Source of the DNA: Gigantopelta aegis
Lineage: Eukaryota; Mollusca; Gastropoda; Neomphalida; Peltospiridae
Direction of reading: 5' to 3'
NCBI RefSeq assembly: GCF_016097555.1
Contig: NC_054701.1
Coordinates: 59,145,037 to 59,209,036, forward strand
DNA length: 64,000 nucleotides
The notes beneath the pieces were generated by a model. That model had not been told where the DNA came from and did no database searches. It worked only from the letters and a program-made list of their open reading frames with translations. Every line of letters begins with the position of its first letter. Position 1 is the first letter of the stretch. Shown piece after piece: positions 10,601 through 20,704 of this stretch. A program made the position numbers and the translations under genes.

Positions 10601-11680
10601 CGAGGAAAAAAATCCCAGTGGCTTGATCCTGCAATGCATGCACCTCAAGCAAACATTCAACTGATTGAGCAAAATCCCACCCCCAAGATGACAATAGGTG
10701 CATGGTTCTAATAATTAGTCCAGTAATTCAAACTGAATGTATAATCAAAAGTTGATCAGTTGGGACAGCTGATTTTAACTGATGATCATTGATGAAATGC
10801 CATCCAGATCCCAACACCAGGTGTGCGTCCAAGTGTTTGTGAAAGGATTTGGGGGGGGGGGGGGGGGGGGGATGTTGGACATGAAAAGAGGTGTTTGAAT
10901 GGGCTTTCAGTGATTTTATGTTTTTTACCTCTGCGAAAAAAAAGGTGTGTGTGCACACTCCTGGATATGTGCCTGAATACAGCAAAAATATATTCTAATC
11001 CCATCATTCATAATAAATTTCTCACTCCTGCCAGTGCACCACAACTGGTATATCAAAGGCTGTGGTATGTGCTATCCTGTCTATGGGATGGTGCATATAA
11101 AAGATCCCTTACTGCTAATCAAAAAGAGTAGCCCATGAAGTGGCAACAGCGGGTTTCCTCCCTCAATATCTGTGTGGTTCTTAACCATATGTCCGATGCC
11201 ATATAACCGTAAATAAAATGGGTTGAGTATGTCGTTAAATAAACCATTTTCTTCCTTCATAATAAATATACATACATATATATAATTTTAGCTTTCAGTG
11301 TTTCTGAAGAAGATGTGTGGAGGAAGCTTCTATCATTAGCAGGTGTCGCAGAGGACAACGGGCTTAAAATCCAACCAACTATATTTGGTGAGCGCTATCA
11401 ACCAGACGAACATGGCAGTGTTGTGGGCATCACAAACAGCAACACATCCCTCGGTCAGACATTCAAAGCAGTTTGCGACGGAATCATAGACAACCTTGAC
11501 CGTATGATGCCTTGTGACTTTGTCAAGTGTAATGGCGTCAGACGTATTCTAGCCTGTGGAAATGTTGTGGCCCAGAATTCAGTCATTCGAAGGAGACTGG
11601 AAGATGTGTATCATAAGATTCCTATTCATTATGGCCAGTGTGGAAATTCTGCCTTTGGAGCTGCAAAAGTTGTTAAATAA
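4037..11680 (+). CDS. SHPK: Sedoheptulokinase (SHPK/CARKL), complete, four coding exons
   Basis: Exons 4037-4671, 8002-8177, 9906-10109 and 11292-11680 join in frame to 468 codons including TAA (467 residues; human SHPK is 478). The family phosphorylates sedoheptulose to sedoheptulose 7-phosphate with ATP, in the cytosol, feeding the non-oxidative pentose phosphate pathway. It belongs to the FGGY sugar-kinase fold. Visible motifs: GIDLGTSSVKVCLVE (phosphate-1 loop, residues 5-19), GVTGQMHGCVLW, TWMDQRC, IATGYGCATMFWLQ and ASWGYFD in exon 1; GHTGHQWGHI and ALGDVQCAFLSA in exon 2; LNIGTSMQM in exon 3; RRILACGNVVAQNS and HYGQCGNSAFGAAKVV in exon 4. The start ATG sits in TACCATGG and is followed directly by the phosphate loop, so it is firm. 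Split codons (ATA, GTG, TCT) fit at all three junctions. Polyadenylation signals AATAAA follow at about 11886 and 11905. Intron 1 is largely tandem repeat. Confidence 0.93.
4703..5703. mobile_element. 1001-bp inverted-repeat element of the CAATCT family, 9-bp target duplication
   Basis: Perfect 108-bp terminal inverted repeats (4703-4810 and 5596-5703) starting CAATCTAATTAAAATTAG. Target duplication ATGTAAAGT at 4694-4702 and 5704-5712. The interior has no coding capacity and holds a SINE at 5010-5403. The 9-bp duplication is as in Mutator-like (MULE) and Foldback-type elements, but no transposase is present to assign a superfamily. Confidence 0.9.
5010..5403 (-). mobile_element. SINE, family B, nested in the inverted-repeat element
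   Basis: Minus-strand, complete. The head is the complement of GACGCCACCGAGGCC at the right and the tail the complement of TTTGTTTTATTTAACGACG at the left. Flanked by a 16-bp target duplication GGTTATCAGTCTTCAA (4994-5009 and 5404-5419). Confidence 0.9.
7440..7639. other. Assembly gap of 200 Ns inside the minisatellite
   Basis: Exactly 200 Ns, the usual placeholder for a gap of unknown size. Repeat units lie on both sides, so the true array is probably longer than shown. A T run (about 7643-7670) borders the gap. Confidence 0.95.
8002..8177 (+). CDS. SHPK: SHPK coding exon 2
   Basis: 176 nt; acceptor TATTTTCAG and donor G|GTGATT. Encodes ILKKGGFPVDLLPEVV to QQEITDAG. The first base completes Ile (ATA) and the last base starts Val (GTG). 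Confidence 0.92.
9166..9853. mobile_element. Non-autonomous Tc1/mariner-like element in SHPK intron 2
   Basis: Terminal inverted repeats CAGTCGAACCTG and CAGGTTTGACTG, each bordered by TA. Next to the ends are repeated GTGGCCGCCATA-type motifs in both directions. No transposase frame inside. Confidence 0.75.
9906..10109 (+). CDS. SHPK: SHPK coding exon 3
   Basis: 204 nt; acceptor CCTGTTTTTTCAG and donor T|GTAAGT. Encodes LNIGTSMQMGFVLKG to MLQSWFSEF. The acceptor lies only about 50 bases after the right end of a DNA element (9166-9853). Confidence 0.92.
10386..10680 (-). mobile_element. SINE, old copy, in SHPK intron 3
   Basis: Minus-strand. Tail TTTTGTTGAACAACACTACT, body AGCAAGGGATCTTTTATATG, head the complement of GATTGAGCAAAATCCCA. 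Many substitutions. Confidence 0.75.
10720..10815 (+). repeat. Dispersed repeat D fragment
   Basis: ATAATCAAAAGTTGATCAGT through GATCATTGATGAAATGCC parallels the better copies at 18725-19110 and 19262-19372 (AATCGAAAATTGATCGGTTG, TCGATGATGAAATCCC). A G run (10851-10870) follows. Confidence 0.5.
11020..11262 (+). mobile_element. SINE, 5'-truncated, next to the SHPK exon-4 acceptor
   Basis: Begins near CCAGTGCACCACAACTGG and ends in ATGTCGTTAAATAAACC, the full tail of this subtype. The tRNA head is absent. The 3' end lies about 27 bp before the acceptor at 11291. Confidence 0.8.
11292..11680 (+). CDS. SHPK: SHPK coding exon 4 with stop
   Basis: 389 nt ending in TAA; acceptor ATAATTTTAG. Encodes the C-terminal ATPase-fold half of the FGGY protein. 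A SINE ends about 27 bases upstream of this acceptor. Confidence 0.92.
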
Positions 11681-11844
11681 CAAGGGCAGACCCTGGAAAT
11701 ATTTTAGGGAGGGGATCAAGGGAAAAAGGGAACATGGACTCCTGAAAAGGGCACCTCATTAAAATTTTGACCCATGAAATGAAAATTGTAAACAAATTGT
11801 TTTTATAAGGGAGAGCTGGAATTAGTTTAATGGGGACAGGACTC

Positions 11845-11940
11845 ACCCCCCCCCCCCCCCCCCCCCCCCCTTTGGTCCACCCTTGAATAAAATATCTATG
11901 TGAATAAATAAAATATTTTGATGTTATTGAAATTATTATC
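11845..11940 (+). terminator. SHPK 3' end: C run and polyadenylation signals
   Basis: A run of about 22 C at 11847-11870, then AATAAA at about 11886 and 11905. These are the first polyadenylation signals after the SHPK stop. Actual cleavage site not determined. Confidence 0.5.
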
Positions 11941-11981
11941 AGGGTATTTATTATCTTTGAAGGTGTGAGTGTTTGACATTT

Positions 11982-12243
11982 TCATTTCATTTCAACTTAT
12001 TTTCGTGCTTATATCCAATCAAGGTTCAAGCACGCTGTCCTGGGAACACTTCAGCTATCTGGGCTGTCTGTCCAGGACAGTGGGTTAGTTGTTAGTGGTT
12101 AGTGAGAGAGAAGAGGGTGTAGTGGTCTTACACCTACCCTCTGAGTAGTTAAAACTCACTTTTGATGGGAACCGGTACCAGGCTGCGAACCCAGTACCTA
12201 CCAGCCTTATGTCCAATGGTCTAACCACGACACCACTGAGACT
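11982..12243 (-). mobile_element. SINE, family C, full length
   Basis: Minus-strand. Tail complement of TTTCAACTTATTTTCGTGC; body with GCTGTCCTGGGAACAC; head complement of GGTCTAACCACGACACCACT at the right. Serves as the reference copy for those at 1059-1445 and 14544-15066. Confidence 0.75.
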
Positions 12244-12518
12244 GCTCTATATATGCTCACCGCAATGAGGTGTATAATTGTAACAATGAAAAGCATTCGG
12301 CAGTGACGGAGCAGTGCTGGTAGAAATTGCTTTTTACAATGGTTATAAATCTGTGTGATAGAAAAAGTATCCAGTTACTGGCGTGGCCATTGGGGGGTGG
12401 GGTGGGAGGTGGGGGTACACGTGGGCTATAAAATTGTCACTACGCCAATGTATCCACTTCTTAAAACTAGGACCAATGGACAGACCACTTGCTGATATCA
12501 AGGATACAACATGGGGAT

Positions 12519-12640
12519 GGGGAATTTTAGTGGTCTTTTTGGATGCCTGATAGGGAATTCTAGTGGTCTTTTTGGATGCCTGATGGGGAATTCTAGTGGT
12601 CTTTTTTGATGCCTGATGGGGAATTCTAGTCTTTTTGCAT
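12519..12640 (+). repeat. About 36-bp tandem repeat, four units
   Basis: GGGGAATTCTAGTGGTCTTT with GGATGCCTGAT repeats four times, with small changes and a shortened last unit. Confidence 0.8.
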
Positions 12641-12997
12641 GCGTAAAATGTTATACTTTTTTAAAACATTTTTTATTCTTTATATATCAAATATAATGTC
12701 CATAATTAGTGTTTGTTAAAATGCAATTTCTAGTTATCATAGCTAAAAAAGAAATTGTACTTGTATTGTTGTTAACATGTAACAGACATATGTCTATATG
12801 AAAGCTATATGAGCACAGAATGGTGCTCTATAAATGGCCTTAGACTAGTTATCCACCCATTTAGTTACCCAAAATACGGAAATGAATGCGAGCAAATCTT
12901 GTTATGTGATTAATGGCTGGGGAGCTGCTTTGTATGCTGAATTGTTACACTGGTTTTGACAGGGAAGAGAATGCAGTTAGTGAATATGTGCAATTTT

Positions 12998-13811
12998 CAG
13001 GGTACCCATGGGATGGAAAAACGGGACATGGTTTTAAAAAATTCACTGCAGGGAAAATTCAGGGAATTTGAAATTTTGTTCTGATTCAGGGAAAATTTTA
13101 TTTGGAATATCAGGGAATTGTTTTGAGTCCTATATTGTATATACATGGATATGTATACAAAATCATGTAACAATGTAATAAACCTAAGATATTGTGTGTT
13201 TTGGATTCCTTTGTCTTTTTCATGAGGGTATTGAATGATAGCTACTGATGATTTCTAGTGTATGTTTTGAAAAACTATCTACATGTATTTATTTTTATTG
13301 AGAAATCATCTGGTCACTTTATCAAATTGTACCACCAAGGGAAATGTCATGTTTATATTATCTACATACAGCACCCACAACATTAGAAGTCAAGAGTAGA
13401 AGGTTATACCAGACTTAATCTATATAGTATCTATTAAGTATTGTTATATTTGTAAACCATAATCTTTATATTCAGCATGTAGCTTTTACATGTAGTTATA
13501 ATACAACATAATGCCTGATGTTTTCCCCCAAGGACCTCTATACACATTTGTAGTTTTTATGTGTAGACAATATTAACAGTAACTGGAACACAGGAAAAAT
13601 AAATACAAATTAATGAGTTGAAATGTACACACATATACATGTATATTGAAACAATATGTTGATCATGGTATTTGGAGGTGAAGGCGCAGCTACTGGGGGT
13701 GACAGGAGGCCCTTGCAAACAATAAAACAACATGGATATCAGATTGGGAAAAATCTTTTACAACGGGGAAAATACAGGGAATTTTAATTTGAAAATTCTG
13801 TAGGTACTCTG
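12998..13811. mobile_element. Possible non-autonomous hAT-like element
   Basis: Subterminal AGGGAATTTGAAATTTTG near the left and its inverse around 13770-13795, with ends CAGGGTACC and GGTACTCTG. I could not find a clean 8-bp target duplication, so the superfamily is uncertain. No coding region inside. Confidence 0.4.
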
Positions 13812-14154
13812 ACTTTGTTTTCACAAGATACTGAATACTGTCCCCCCACTGCACCTTGAAATCATGAAACATTTGTGTAAAATGCATAGAAATGGGTGTG
13901 ATTCGGTCCCTTAGCCCACGTGTGTTTGTTTACATTGATATAACGTGAAAACGAGCTGGACAACAGGGGTCGTCCTTTTGAGTGTTCATTGGCCCCAGGC
14001 AGCTAACGTTTCTTGTGAAATGCCATGGCCTGGTGAAATTAATAAACGTGCTACAGCCACTGGGGCTATGTACCATGGTGTGGTATGCCTATGGGATATC
14101 ATATGGTATGTTATTTGGCATGTACATGTATTTAAAACAAATTGTCTTTGAATT

Positions 14155-14295
14155 ATGATCCCCCGTCCGCTACCGATTCCGGTCGGACTGCTGGTGCACC
14201 CTTGCACTTGCCAGCGCGAGCGATCCCCTCTCCCACCTACCCCACCCCTTGAACAGCTTGTTCTGGATGTGCCTGTCAAACCCTTTGACCTGACC
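14155..14295 (+). mobile_element. LINE-like 3'-end fragment
   Basis: CGCTACCGATTCCGGTCGG, then a pyrimidine-rich stretch and GAACAGCTTGTTCTGGATGT, ending TTTGACCTGACCCG. The same order of blocks is seen, inverted, at 35590-35795, and partly at 38448-38575 directly after an RNase H domain. That supports a LINE 3' UTR. Confidence 0.5.
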
Positions 14296-14543
14296 CGAAT
14301 TATGACTGACTAGAAGAAATGTAAGCTGATAACTTTATTTTTATTGCATATCTATATTTCTCTTGGCTTTTAGAACATGCCAGCAGCCTTGGACAATGCC
14401 CAGTCTGTAATAATTAAACAACAAAAAGAAACACAGATATTTAATTGATTTAAAATTAATAACTTTTCATCCCATTAGTTTTTTGTGTCCGTTGAAAAAA
14501 TCAATGTCTTGTAAACATTGAAGGCCCATTACTGACCTTGTTT

Positions 14544-15066
14544 AACCGGCCTCTGTGGTGTCGTGGTAAATCCATCGGACCACAGGCTGGTAAGTACAGG
14601 GTTTGCAGCCCGGTACCAGCTACCACCCAGAGCTAGTTTTAACAACTCAGTGGGTAGGTGTAAGGCCACTACATCCTCTTCTCTCTCACTAACCACTAAC
14701 AATTAACAACCAGGGTTTCTGCCAGAGGGTAAAACGGGTATGGCGCCATATCCAAATTATTTTGCAGATTTAAAAAAAAAAAAAATTAAGTTAACCTTTT
14801 GAAAAATTAATTACTCTTACTATTACTGTATGATTTTCTTAACCCTAATCCTAAACGTAACCCATTTTTCCTGGGAGAGGCCCCCATACCCCTTGTTGAC
14901 TGTGTTTGCATTCAATTCCACAGCGCCATACCCAAAAAAAAAATTCTGGCAGAAACACTGACAACTAAGCCACTGTCCTGGATAGACAGCCTAGATAGCC
15001 GAGGTGTGTGTCCATGACAGTGCGCTTGAACCTTAATTGGATATAAGCACGAAAATACGTTGAAAT
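14544..15066 (+). mobile_element. SINE, family C, split by a nested MITE
   Basis: Head GGCCTCTGTGGTGTCGTGG at left, body to about 14710, then the 3' part CTGTCCTGGATAGACAGCC to AAGCACGAAAATACGTTG. The break holds the MITE at 14714-14967. Confidence 0.7.
14714..14967. mobile_element. MITE of the GTTTCTGCCAGA family
   Basis: Inverted termini GTTTCTGCCAGA and TCTGGCAGAAAC. The interior contains ATTACTGTATGATTTTCT, as in the partial copy at 903-1033. No clear target duplication. Confidence 0.65.
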
Positions 15067-16689
15067 TAAATGACACTGTTTAATATATTAAGAGTATCAT
15101 AAAAAGATATGTATGTATTAAAATATTTACGTTTCTTTTGTAATTCATTACACATGTATCACAAGCAAACGAAATGGTATTAGACATAACTTGAAAGGGT
15201 TAGAATGGGAAAGAAAGACTGACGCTATAATCAGTTGTGTGTGTGTGTGTGTGTGTGTACTATCTGAAACAGTACAAAGTTTTTGTTTACAAGTAAAATG
15301 CGTTGCTGGAGATAATATTTCCCCCACAGAAAGTTAAGCCTTCATCGAGTTTAATCAGCTGTAATATTATTATATCGTATTACTAATTATAAATGTTTGT
15401 GATTTGAGAAAATCGGAGTGGTGAATGGGGTGGAAGCGCAGATTTCCTTGCTATGGCACTCTAATGTTCACTTAATGTAGAAGTAATTTTTGCTTTAGAC
15501 TCTGGTTCCATGCATATGCATTTCCTGCTTTCTCAAGGATAGCGAAACATATTCTAGGTATAATTTTCACCACCCACGTTCGGAAATTGGAGTCTTGGAT
15601 TTTCTGAAAATTTTGACAAGAATTCCGACATGAAAATGATTAAATTCATTGATCTAAAGAAGTGCATTACTGATGACGCGACGGTAAAATGGTATAAAAT
15701 GTCACTTTCAGAAAGTAATAAATTCTTTGTTCTGAAACTTTTGTCAATAGAGACTAACAAGCAACACTGATTTCTCTTTGGGACAATGGATGATTTTTTG
15801 TCAATAATATGGCTTTAGAAATGATGAATCGGTATGAAAAAAAAAAAAATCATGGGTTACCATTATATGTTTTGATTGACGTCTTATAGAGACCATTCGT
15901 AAAAATGACATGCTTGCTAATGAAGGTAAAACTATTAAGACTTGAGAGGCTTAAACCTGTAGTGGCCATATCATCAAGTATCCTACTTGTTATGGGTACG
16001 TTAAACTATTTTCACACTGGTAATTGACTATAAAGAGTGGAGGGGCGCTTGTCGGGCACCTCATGAAGTGTTCTCAGGGAAGAGAGGCAGTACACACACA
16101 TGGCTTACAAGTAACAAAGATTGCGAATTCCGTTCTATTTGTAATGAAATACAATAGATCCTAATGTTGGGTATTGAAATTTAAACATATCTATTTTTAA
16201 TTGTCTTTTTCCCCACGCCCACGCCCAACCACATTTTTGGCACACGCGGGTTTTTTGTTTTTTTGTTTGTTTATTTGTTGTTTTTTTTGTTTTTGTTTTT
16301 TTGCAACCATGATCTTGGAGATTATATATGTCAATGCCGCTAAACATATATTGAGTAATTGATATTTTATATAAAACCAGTTTATTATAGTTTTTGATGG
16401 TGAAATTTTTATTTTGATACATGGCTTACTTTTAAAATGGCGCACGAAATAATGCGTAATGTCCCAAATATTATGTATCATTGATAACCTACACATCTAC
16501 CAACGATGGTCGATTGTCGCACCATTTTCTTTTCACACAGCTTATATTTTTTTAATAATAACCACACACACACGCGCACACATAAACACACACACCATCT
16601 TTATTCTTTAATACGGTGTTATTTTTGCTCTCAACGTTTCGGAATTTCCTCTTCATATCCCCGACTGCTGCCTCTATGGAATGTTCAGT
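15067..16689. other. Intergenic, no gene seen; GT microsatellite
   Basis: AT-rich single-copy-looking sequence. A (GT)n tract lies at about 15236-15258 and T/GT-rich low complexity at 16250-16305. Short frames here show no codon structure or recognisable motif. Confidence 0.6.
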
Positions 16690-16938
16690 ACGGGACCAAG
16701 TCGACGGTGGTGGTCTAGGATCGATCCCCGTCGGTGAACCCATTGGCTTATTTCTCCTTACAGCCAGTGCTCCACAACTGTGTGTGGGATGGTGCATATA
16801 AAAATCCCTTGCTGCTAATCGAAAAGGATAGCCCATGAAGTGGCGACTGCGGGTTTCCTCTCTCAATATCTGTGTGGTCCTTAACCATATGTCTGACGCC
16901 ATATAATCGTAAATAAAATGTGTAAATAAAACACTTCC
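16690..16938 (+). mobile_element. SINE, plus-strand half of an inverted SINE pair
   Basis: B box GGATCGATCCCCG, body GGTGCATATAAAAATCCC, tail ATAATCGTAAATAAAATG. The spacing after CCACAACTG is shortened. Directly abuts a minus-strand SINE head. Confidence 0.75.
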
Positions 16939-17048
16939 TTCCGGTGCACTGGTTGGAGCGAGAAAAACCGCAATGGTGTTGAATGGATCCACAGAGGTGG
17001 GTCGGTCCTGCGACGCAAACGCCTCAACCGAGCACTCAACCGACTGGG
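16939..17048 (-). mobile_element. SINE head, minus-strand, joined to the previous SINE
   Basis: GGTGCACTGGTTGGAGCGAG through CGACTGGGCTAAATACCCC is the complement of a SINE 5' half (A and B boxes included). A C run of about 14 bases, then further C tracts, follows at 17047. Confidence 0.7.
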
Positions 17049-17415
17049 CTAAATACCCCCCCCCCCCCCCACCCCCCCTCCCCGTATATGTGCTTTAAAA
17101 GGAAATCTCAACAATGTTAGCTGAAGCAAAAATAGCACTCCAAAAAATAAAGAAGTATATTTCATCATGTAACAATAGACCATGGGCAGTAAGAAAATGA
17201 AACGGACACCCGATATATTTGATTGGTCAGTAAATATTGAAACTCGTTAATAACAACAGTTGTCTAGCGATGTCTGATCGTGGTATATTTACTTGAGGTC
17301 TTTGAGGACAGATCCACTAATCTCAACTTTCGTCAGCCTTGAAGGGACTCCTGAGTTTGCAGCCATTGTAAGATGTTTCCGACTAACAGAGACTTTTTGG
17401 CAACTAAATTTACAC

Positions 17416-17579
17416 ATTCAATACATTTTCGTGTTTAAAATACCAATGTCTGTATACCCAAATGTTATATATATATATTTCGTGGTAAAATGAACAATGA
17501 CCGCTACAAACATTAGCATACGATCGCAAACATTTGGGTATACAGACATTGGTATTTTAAACACGAAAATGTATTGAAT
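17416..17579. repeat. Perfect 51-bp inverted repeat, 62-bp loop
   Basis: Arms 17416-17466 and 17529-17579 are exact reverse complements (left arm begins ATTCAATACATTTTCGTG). The loop has TA repeats. A diverged relative of the arm is seen near 17687-17705 (TACAGATATTGATATTCT). Probably a foldback element, but no target duplication was identified. Confidence 0.8.
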
Positions 17580-17830
17580 ATATATATATATATATTTTTT
17601 TTTCATATGTACGAAATTATTGGAAGGTAAAATCCGGTTTGAGCTACTACAAACATTAGAATAACAATAAACACCTTGTTTATACAGATATTGATATTCT
17701 AAACAGGAAACTAGTTTTAGTATGTAATGTTAGTCATCAAAACTAATTTGTTACTCGTAAACTATATAGTTGCAGTAAACTCAGGGCAGTCCCTTTAAAC
17801 GAAATATATCTAGGAATGTACCCAGGAGTG

Positions 17831-18134
17831 TTTTTTTGCTTTGTTCAACGACACCACTAGAGCACATTGAGATTTATTAATCATCGGCTATTGGATGTCA
17901 AACATATGGTAATTTTGACAGTCATAGAGAGAACACCCAGAACATTTGTCTGTTAGTAGCAAGGGATCTTTTATATGCACAGACAGCACAGCACATACCA
18001 CGGCCTTTGGTATACCAGTCGTGGTGCACTGGCTGGAATGAGAAATAGCCAAATGAGCCCACCGACGGGGAACGATCCTAGACCGACCGCGCATCAGGCG
18101 TGCGCTTTACCACTGGGCTACGTCCCTCCCCGCT
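17831..18134 (-). mobile_element. SINE, family A, full length with target duplication
   Basis: Minus-strand. Head complement of TTTACCACTGGGCTACGTCC with B box complement GGAACGATCC. 12-bp duplication TACCCAGGAGTG at 17819-17830 and 18135-18146. Confidence 0.9.
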
Positions 18135-18326
18135 TACCCAGGAGTGAATATAAGGATGCCACTGTTCTGAATCAGTCCAGTTTGGCAAATATCCATTTTA
18201 ATATACACTAAAGTAACACAGGTATAAAATAATCTTTCTACCAGTTCTTGGATTTTGATGCAAAACCACTCCAAAAACCCCATCAAAAAAAGAAGAAGAA
18301 GTGAAACACGGTCTCATTTAGCGGTA

Positions 18327-18722
18327 CCGGCCTCGGTGGCGTCGTGGTTAGCCATCAGTCTGTAGGCTGGTAGATACTGGGTTCGGATCCCAGTCGAGGC
18401 ATGGGATTTTTTAATCCAGATACCAGCTCCAAACCCTGAGTGAGTGCTCCGCAAGGCTCAATGGGTAGGTATAAACCACTTGCACCGACCAGTGATCCAT
18501 AACTGGTTCAACAAAGGCCATGGTCTTTGCTATCCTGCCTGTGGGAAGCGCAAATAAAAGATCCCTTGCTGCCTGTCGTAAAAGAGTAGCCTATGTCGTG
18601 ACAGCTGGTTTCCTCTAAAAAAAACAGTGTCAGAATGACCATATGTTTGACGTCCAATAGCCGACGATAAGATAAAAAAATCAATGTGCTCTAGTGGCGT
18701 CGTTAAATAAAACAAACTTTAC
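18327..18722 (+). mobile_element. SINE, family B, full length
   Basis: Head CCGGCCTCGGTGGCGTCGTG, B box GGGTTCGGATCCCAG, body AAAGATCCCTTGCTGCC, tail TCTAGTGGCGTCGTTAAATA. Nearly identical to the copies at 5010-5403, 32554-32948 and 39547-39938. TTTAGCGGT/TTTAGTGGT on the two sides may be the target duplication. Confidence 0.88.
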
Positions 18723-18724
18723 TT

Positions 18725-19110
18725 TTAGTGGTGTTCCAATGATCGATTATAATCGACAATTAATCGGATTGGCTATTACGATGTGATGATCGATTATGAA
18801 AAATCCAGAATCGATTGTGTGGGAAAATGTTAACTGTAATTGTTCCGCCAGATTAGATGATAGAACTGATGTATATATGCTTGGGTTTGGGTTGTTTTCG
18901 TGAGTACATAAAGAAAATAGATATTAAATAGTTAATAAAGATACAATTAGTCATTTGCAGGGTGCAGACGACAATGGGTACATGGTCCTTATAATTCAAA
19001 GCCTTCTTATGGTCATGGAATTCTAACCGATTGTGTAATCGAAAATTGATCGGTTGGTGCCAACCGATTATAACCGATAATCGATGATGAAATCCCAACC
19101 GATTCCCATT
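18725..19110 (+). repeat. Dispersed repeat D, longer copy
   Basis: Rich in GATCGATTATAATCG-type half palindromes. The right part (GGTCATGGAATTCTAACCG to TCGATGATGAAATCCC) recurs at 19262-19372 and, more diverged, at 10720-10815. No coding capacity. Confidence 0.6.
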
Positions 19111-19261
19111 ACTGGGGTTAAGTGTGCATAATTCGAAAGATATTTCTTAATCAATGTCAGCGTCTCATACTTACTTCTGGTGTTTATAGATGATGATGAT
19201 GATAACTAGTTTAACGTGCCCATATACCACTAGGGTTTCGAACACGCCCATCCCGAGTCCG

Positions 19262-19372
19262 ACCTCCGATAAGATCGGTCATGGTCATGGAAAACTAACC
19301 GATTGTACAATCGGAAGTTGATCGGTTGGTGCCGACCGATTATAACCGATGATCGATGATGAAATCTCAATC
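19262..19372 (+). repeat. Dispersed repeat D, second copy
   Basis: GGTCATGGTCATGGAAAACT to GATCGATGATGAAATCTC, the same unit as the right half of 18725-19110. Confidence 0.6.
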
Positions 19373-20700
19373 TGTTGTTGGTAAATCCGGCCCGGCTACC
19401 ATTGGGCTTAGCCTGGTGTTTGATCGCATTCTGGATTGGGCGCGATGCCCCCCCCCCCCCCCCCCCCTTGTCCTCCAGGGCTAAATATGATAATTATAAT
19501 ATTATATTAATAATTTTATTATATTTAAATCATTTTAGACAAGCTCGATCGAAATTAGCACCAAATAAAATAATATATAAATATATATATCCTGGAATAA
19601 ATCATTTTTTACGGTGCGCCTAAAACTTGTATATATATATATCTAGCTATATAAACTAACTTTAAATATTGCCTCCCTGTATTAGGCTATTTAGAACCCG
19701 GTCTTACCGTCTAAATTTTGAAATTGTCCCCATCATACTATTACCCCCCCCCCCACACACACACACACACACACACACACCCCTCCCGCCATGGAATAGT
19801 AGGCTGGCGAAGTCAGAACCCGAGTCCATGGCGGGCGTGCCTGAACCGAAAGGATGTGGGCACATTAATACAGTTCCCTTCCCTTCCCTTCCCTTCCCTT
19901 GTTGTTGGTATTCCAAGCTGTCACATTGATTCATACAACGTTTTAGTAATACCCTTTTTTGCATAATAACTGAGAGTTTCGCTTTGTCCTAATAGGTTGG
20001 TCCGGGAATCGGAGACCAGCCTTTGAATCCGTCTCAAGTACAGTGTTCTTTGTACTGTAAATCAATAGTTATTACAGTGTTTAGTATTCTATGTGAATTA
20101 AAGGGTCTTATACTCGATACCAGAAGTCGATTCCTGTAATGAAACTGAAATAACAATTCTTATTTGTTTGAAATCCTGCAGCGTCAATGCACCTGGACTA
20201 ATTACAAATGCCAGCATCTGTTCAAGCATTTATTTACAACCACTGAACATGTATCAAGTTCTGTCCATTCTTTATTATAATAGCACAAACTGTACCTGCA
20301 CTCAGTTTATCATGTCCCCCTTCCCCCCACCCAACCACCACCCCACCACCCCCAACAAAAAACCCCACACAAAAAACCCACAATATTATAATTATCAAAA
20401 AGGAATCGAGAGAAAAAGAAAGAGAGGGATGGTGGGCAACTTGGATATACATAAAACAGACCAAGCAAACAATAAAATCAATATGATATAATTAGTTGTT
20501 TAACCGACAGAAGACCCCCTGGCTGTAAATATTCACCATTGACGAAACAGGTAATTATATTTACAGTGGCAGTATATTTTTATTATTTAAGCATATAAAA
20601 CAGAAAATCCAATTACGTTTGGTGCATATAATGATATATGACGCCGCACTCCGCATTGGTTTCACTACGCTGGCTTATCCAGGTCAAAAACAAATCCAGT
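19373..20700. other. Intergenic, low-complexity tracts only
   Basis: C runs at 19448-19467 and 19744-19754, (CA)n at about 19755-19780, CCCTT repeats at about 19870-19900, and A/C-rich sequence at 20325-20400. No gene or mobile element recognised. Confidence 0.6.
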
Positions 20701-20704
20701 ATTT

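Noticed and set aside
16552..16992. 146-codon minus-strand frame
   Set aside because: Lies across the SINE pair and a CA-rich tract; the peptide contains the standard SINE translation (RETRSRHFMGYPF).
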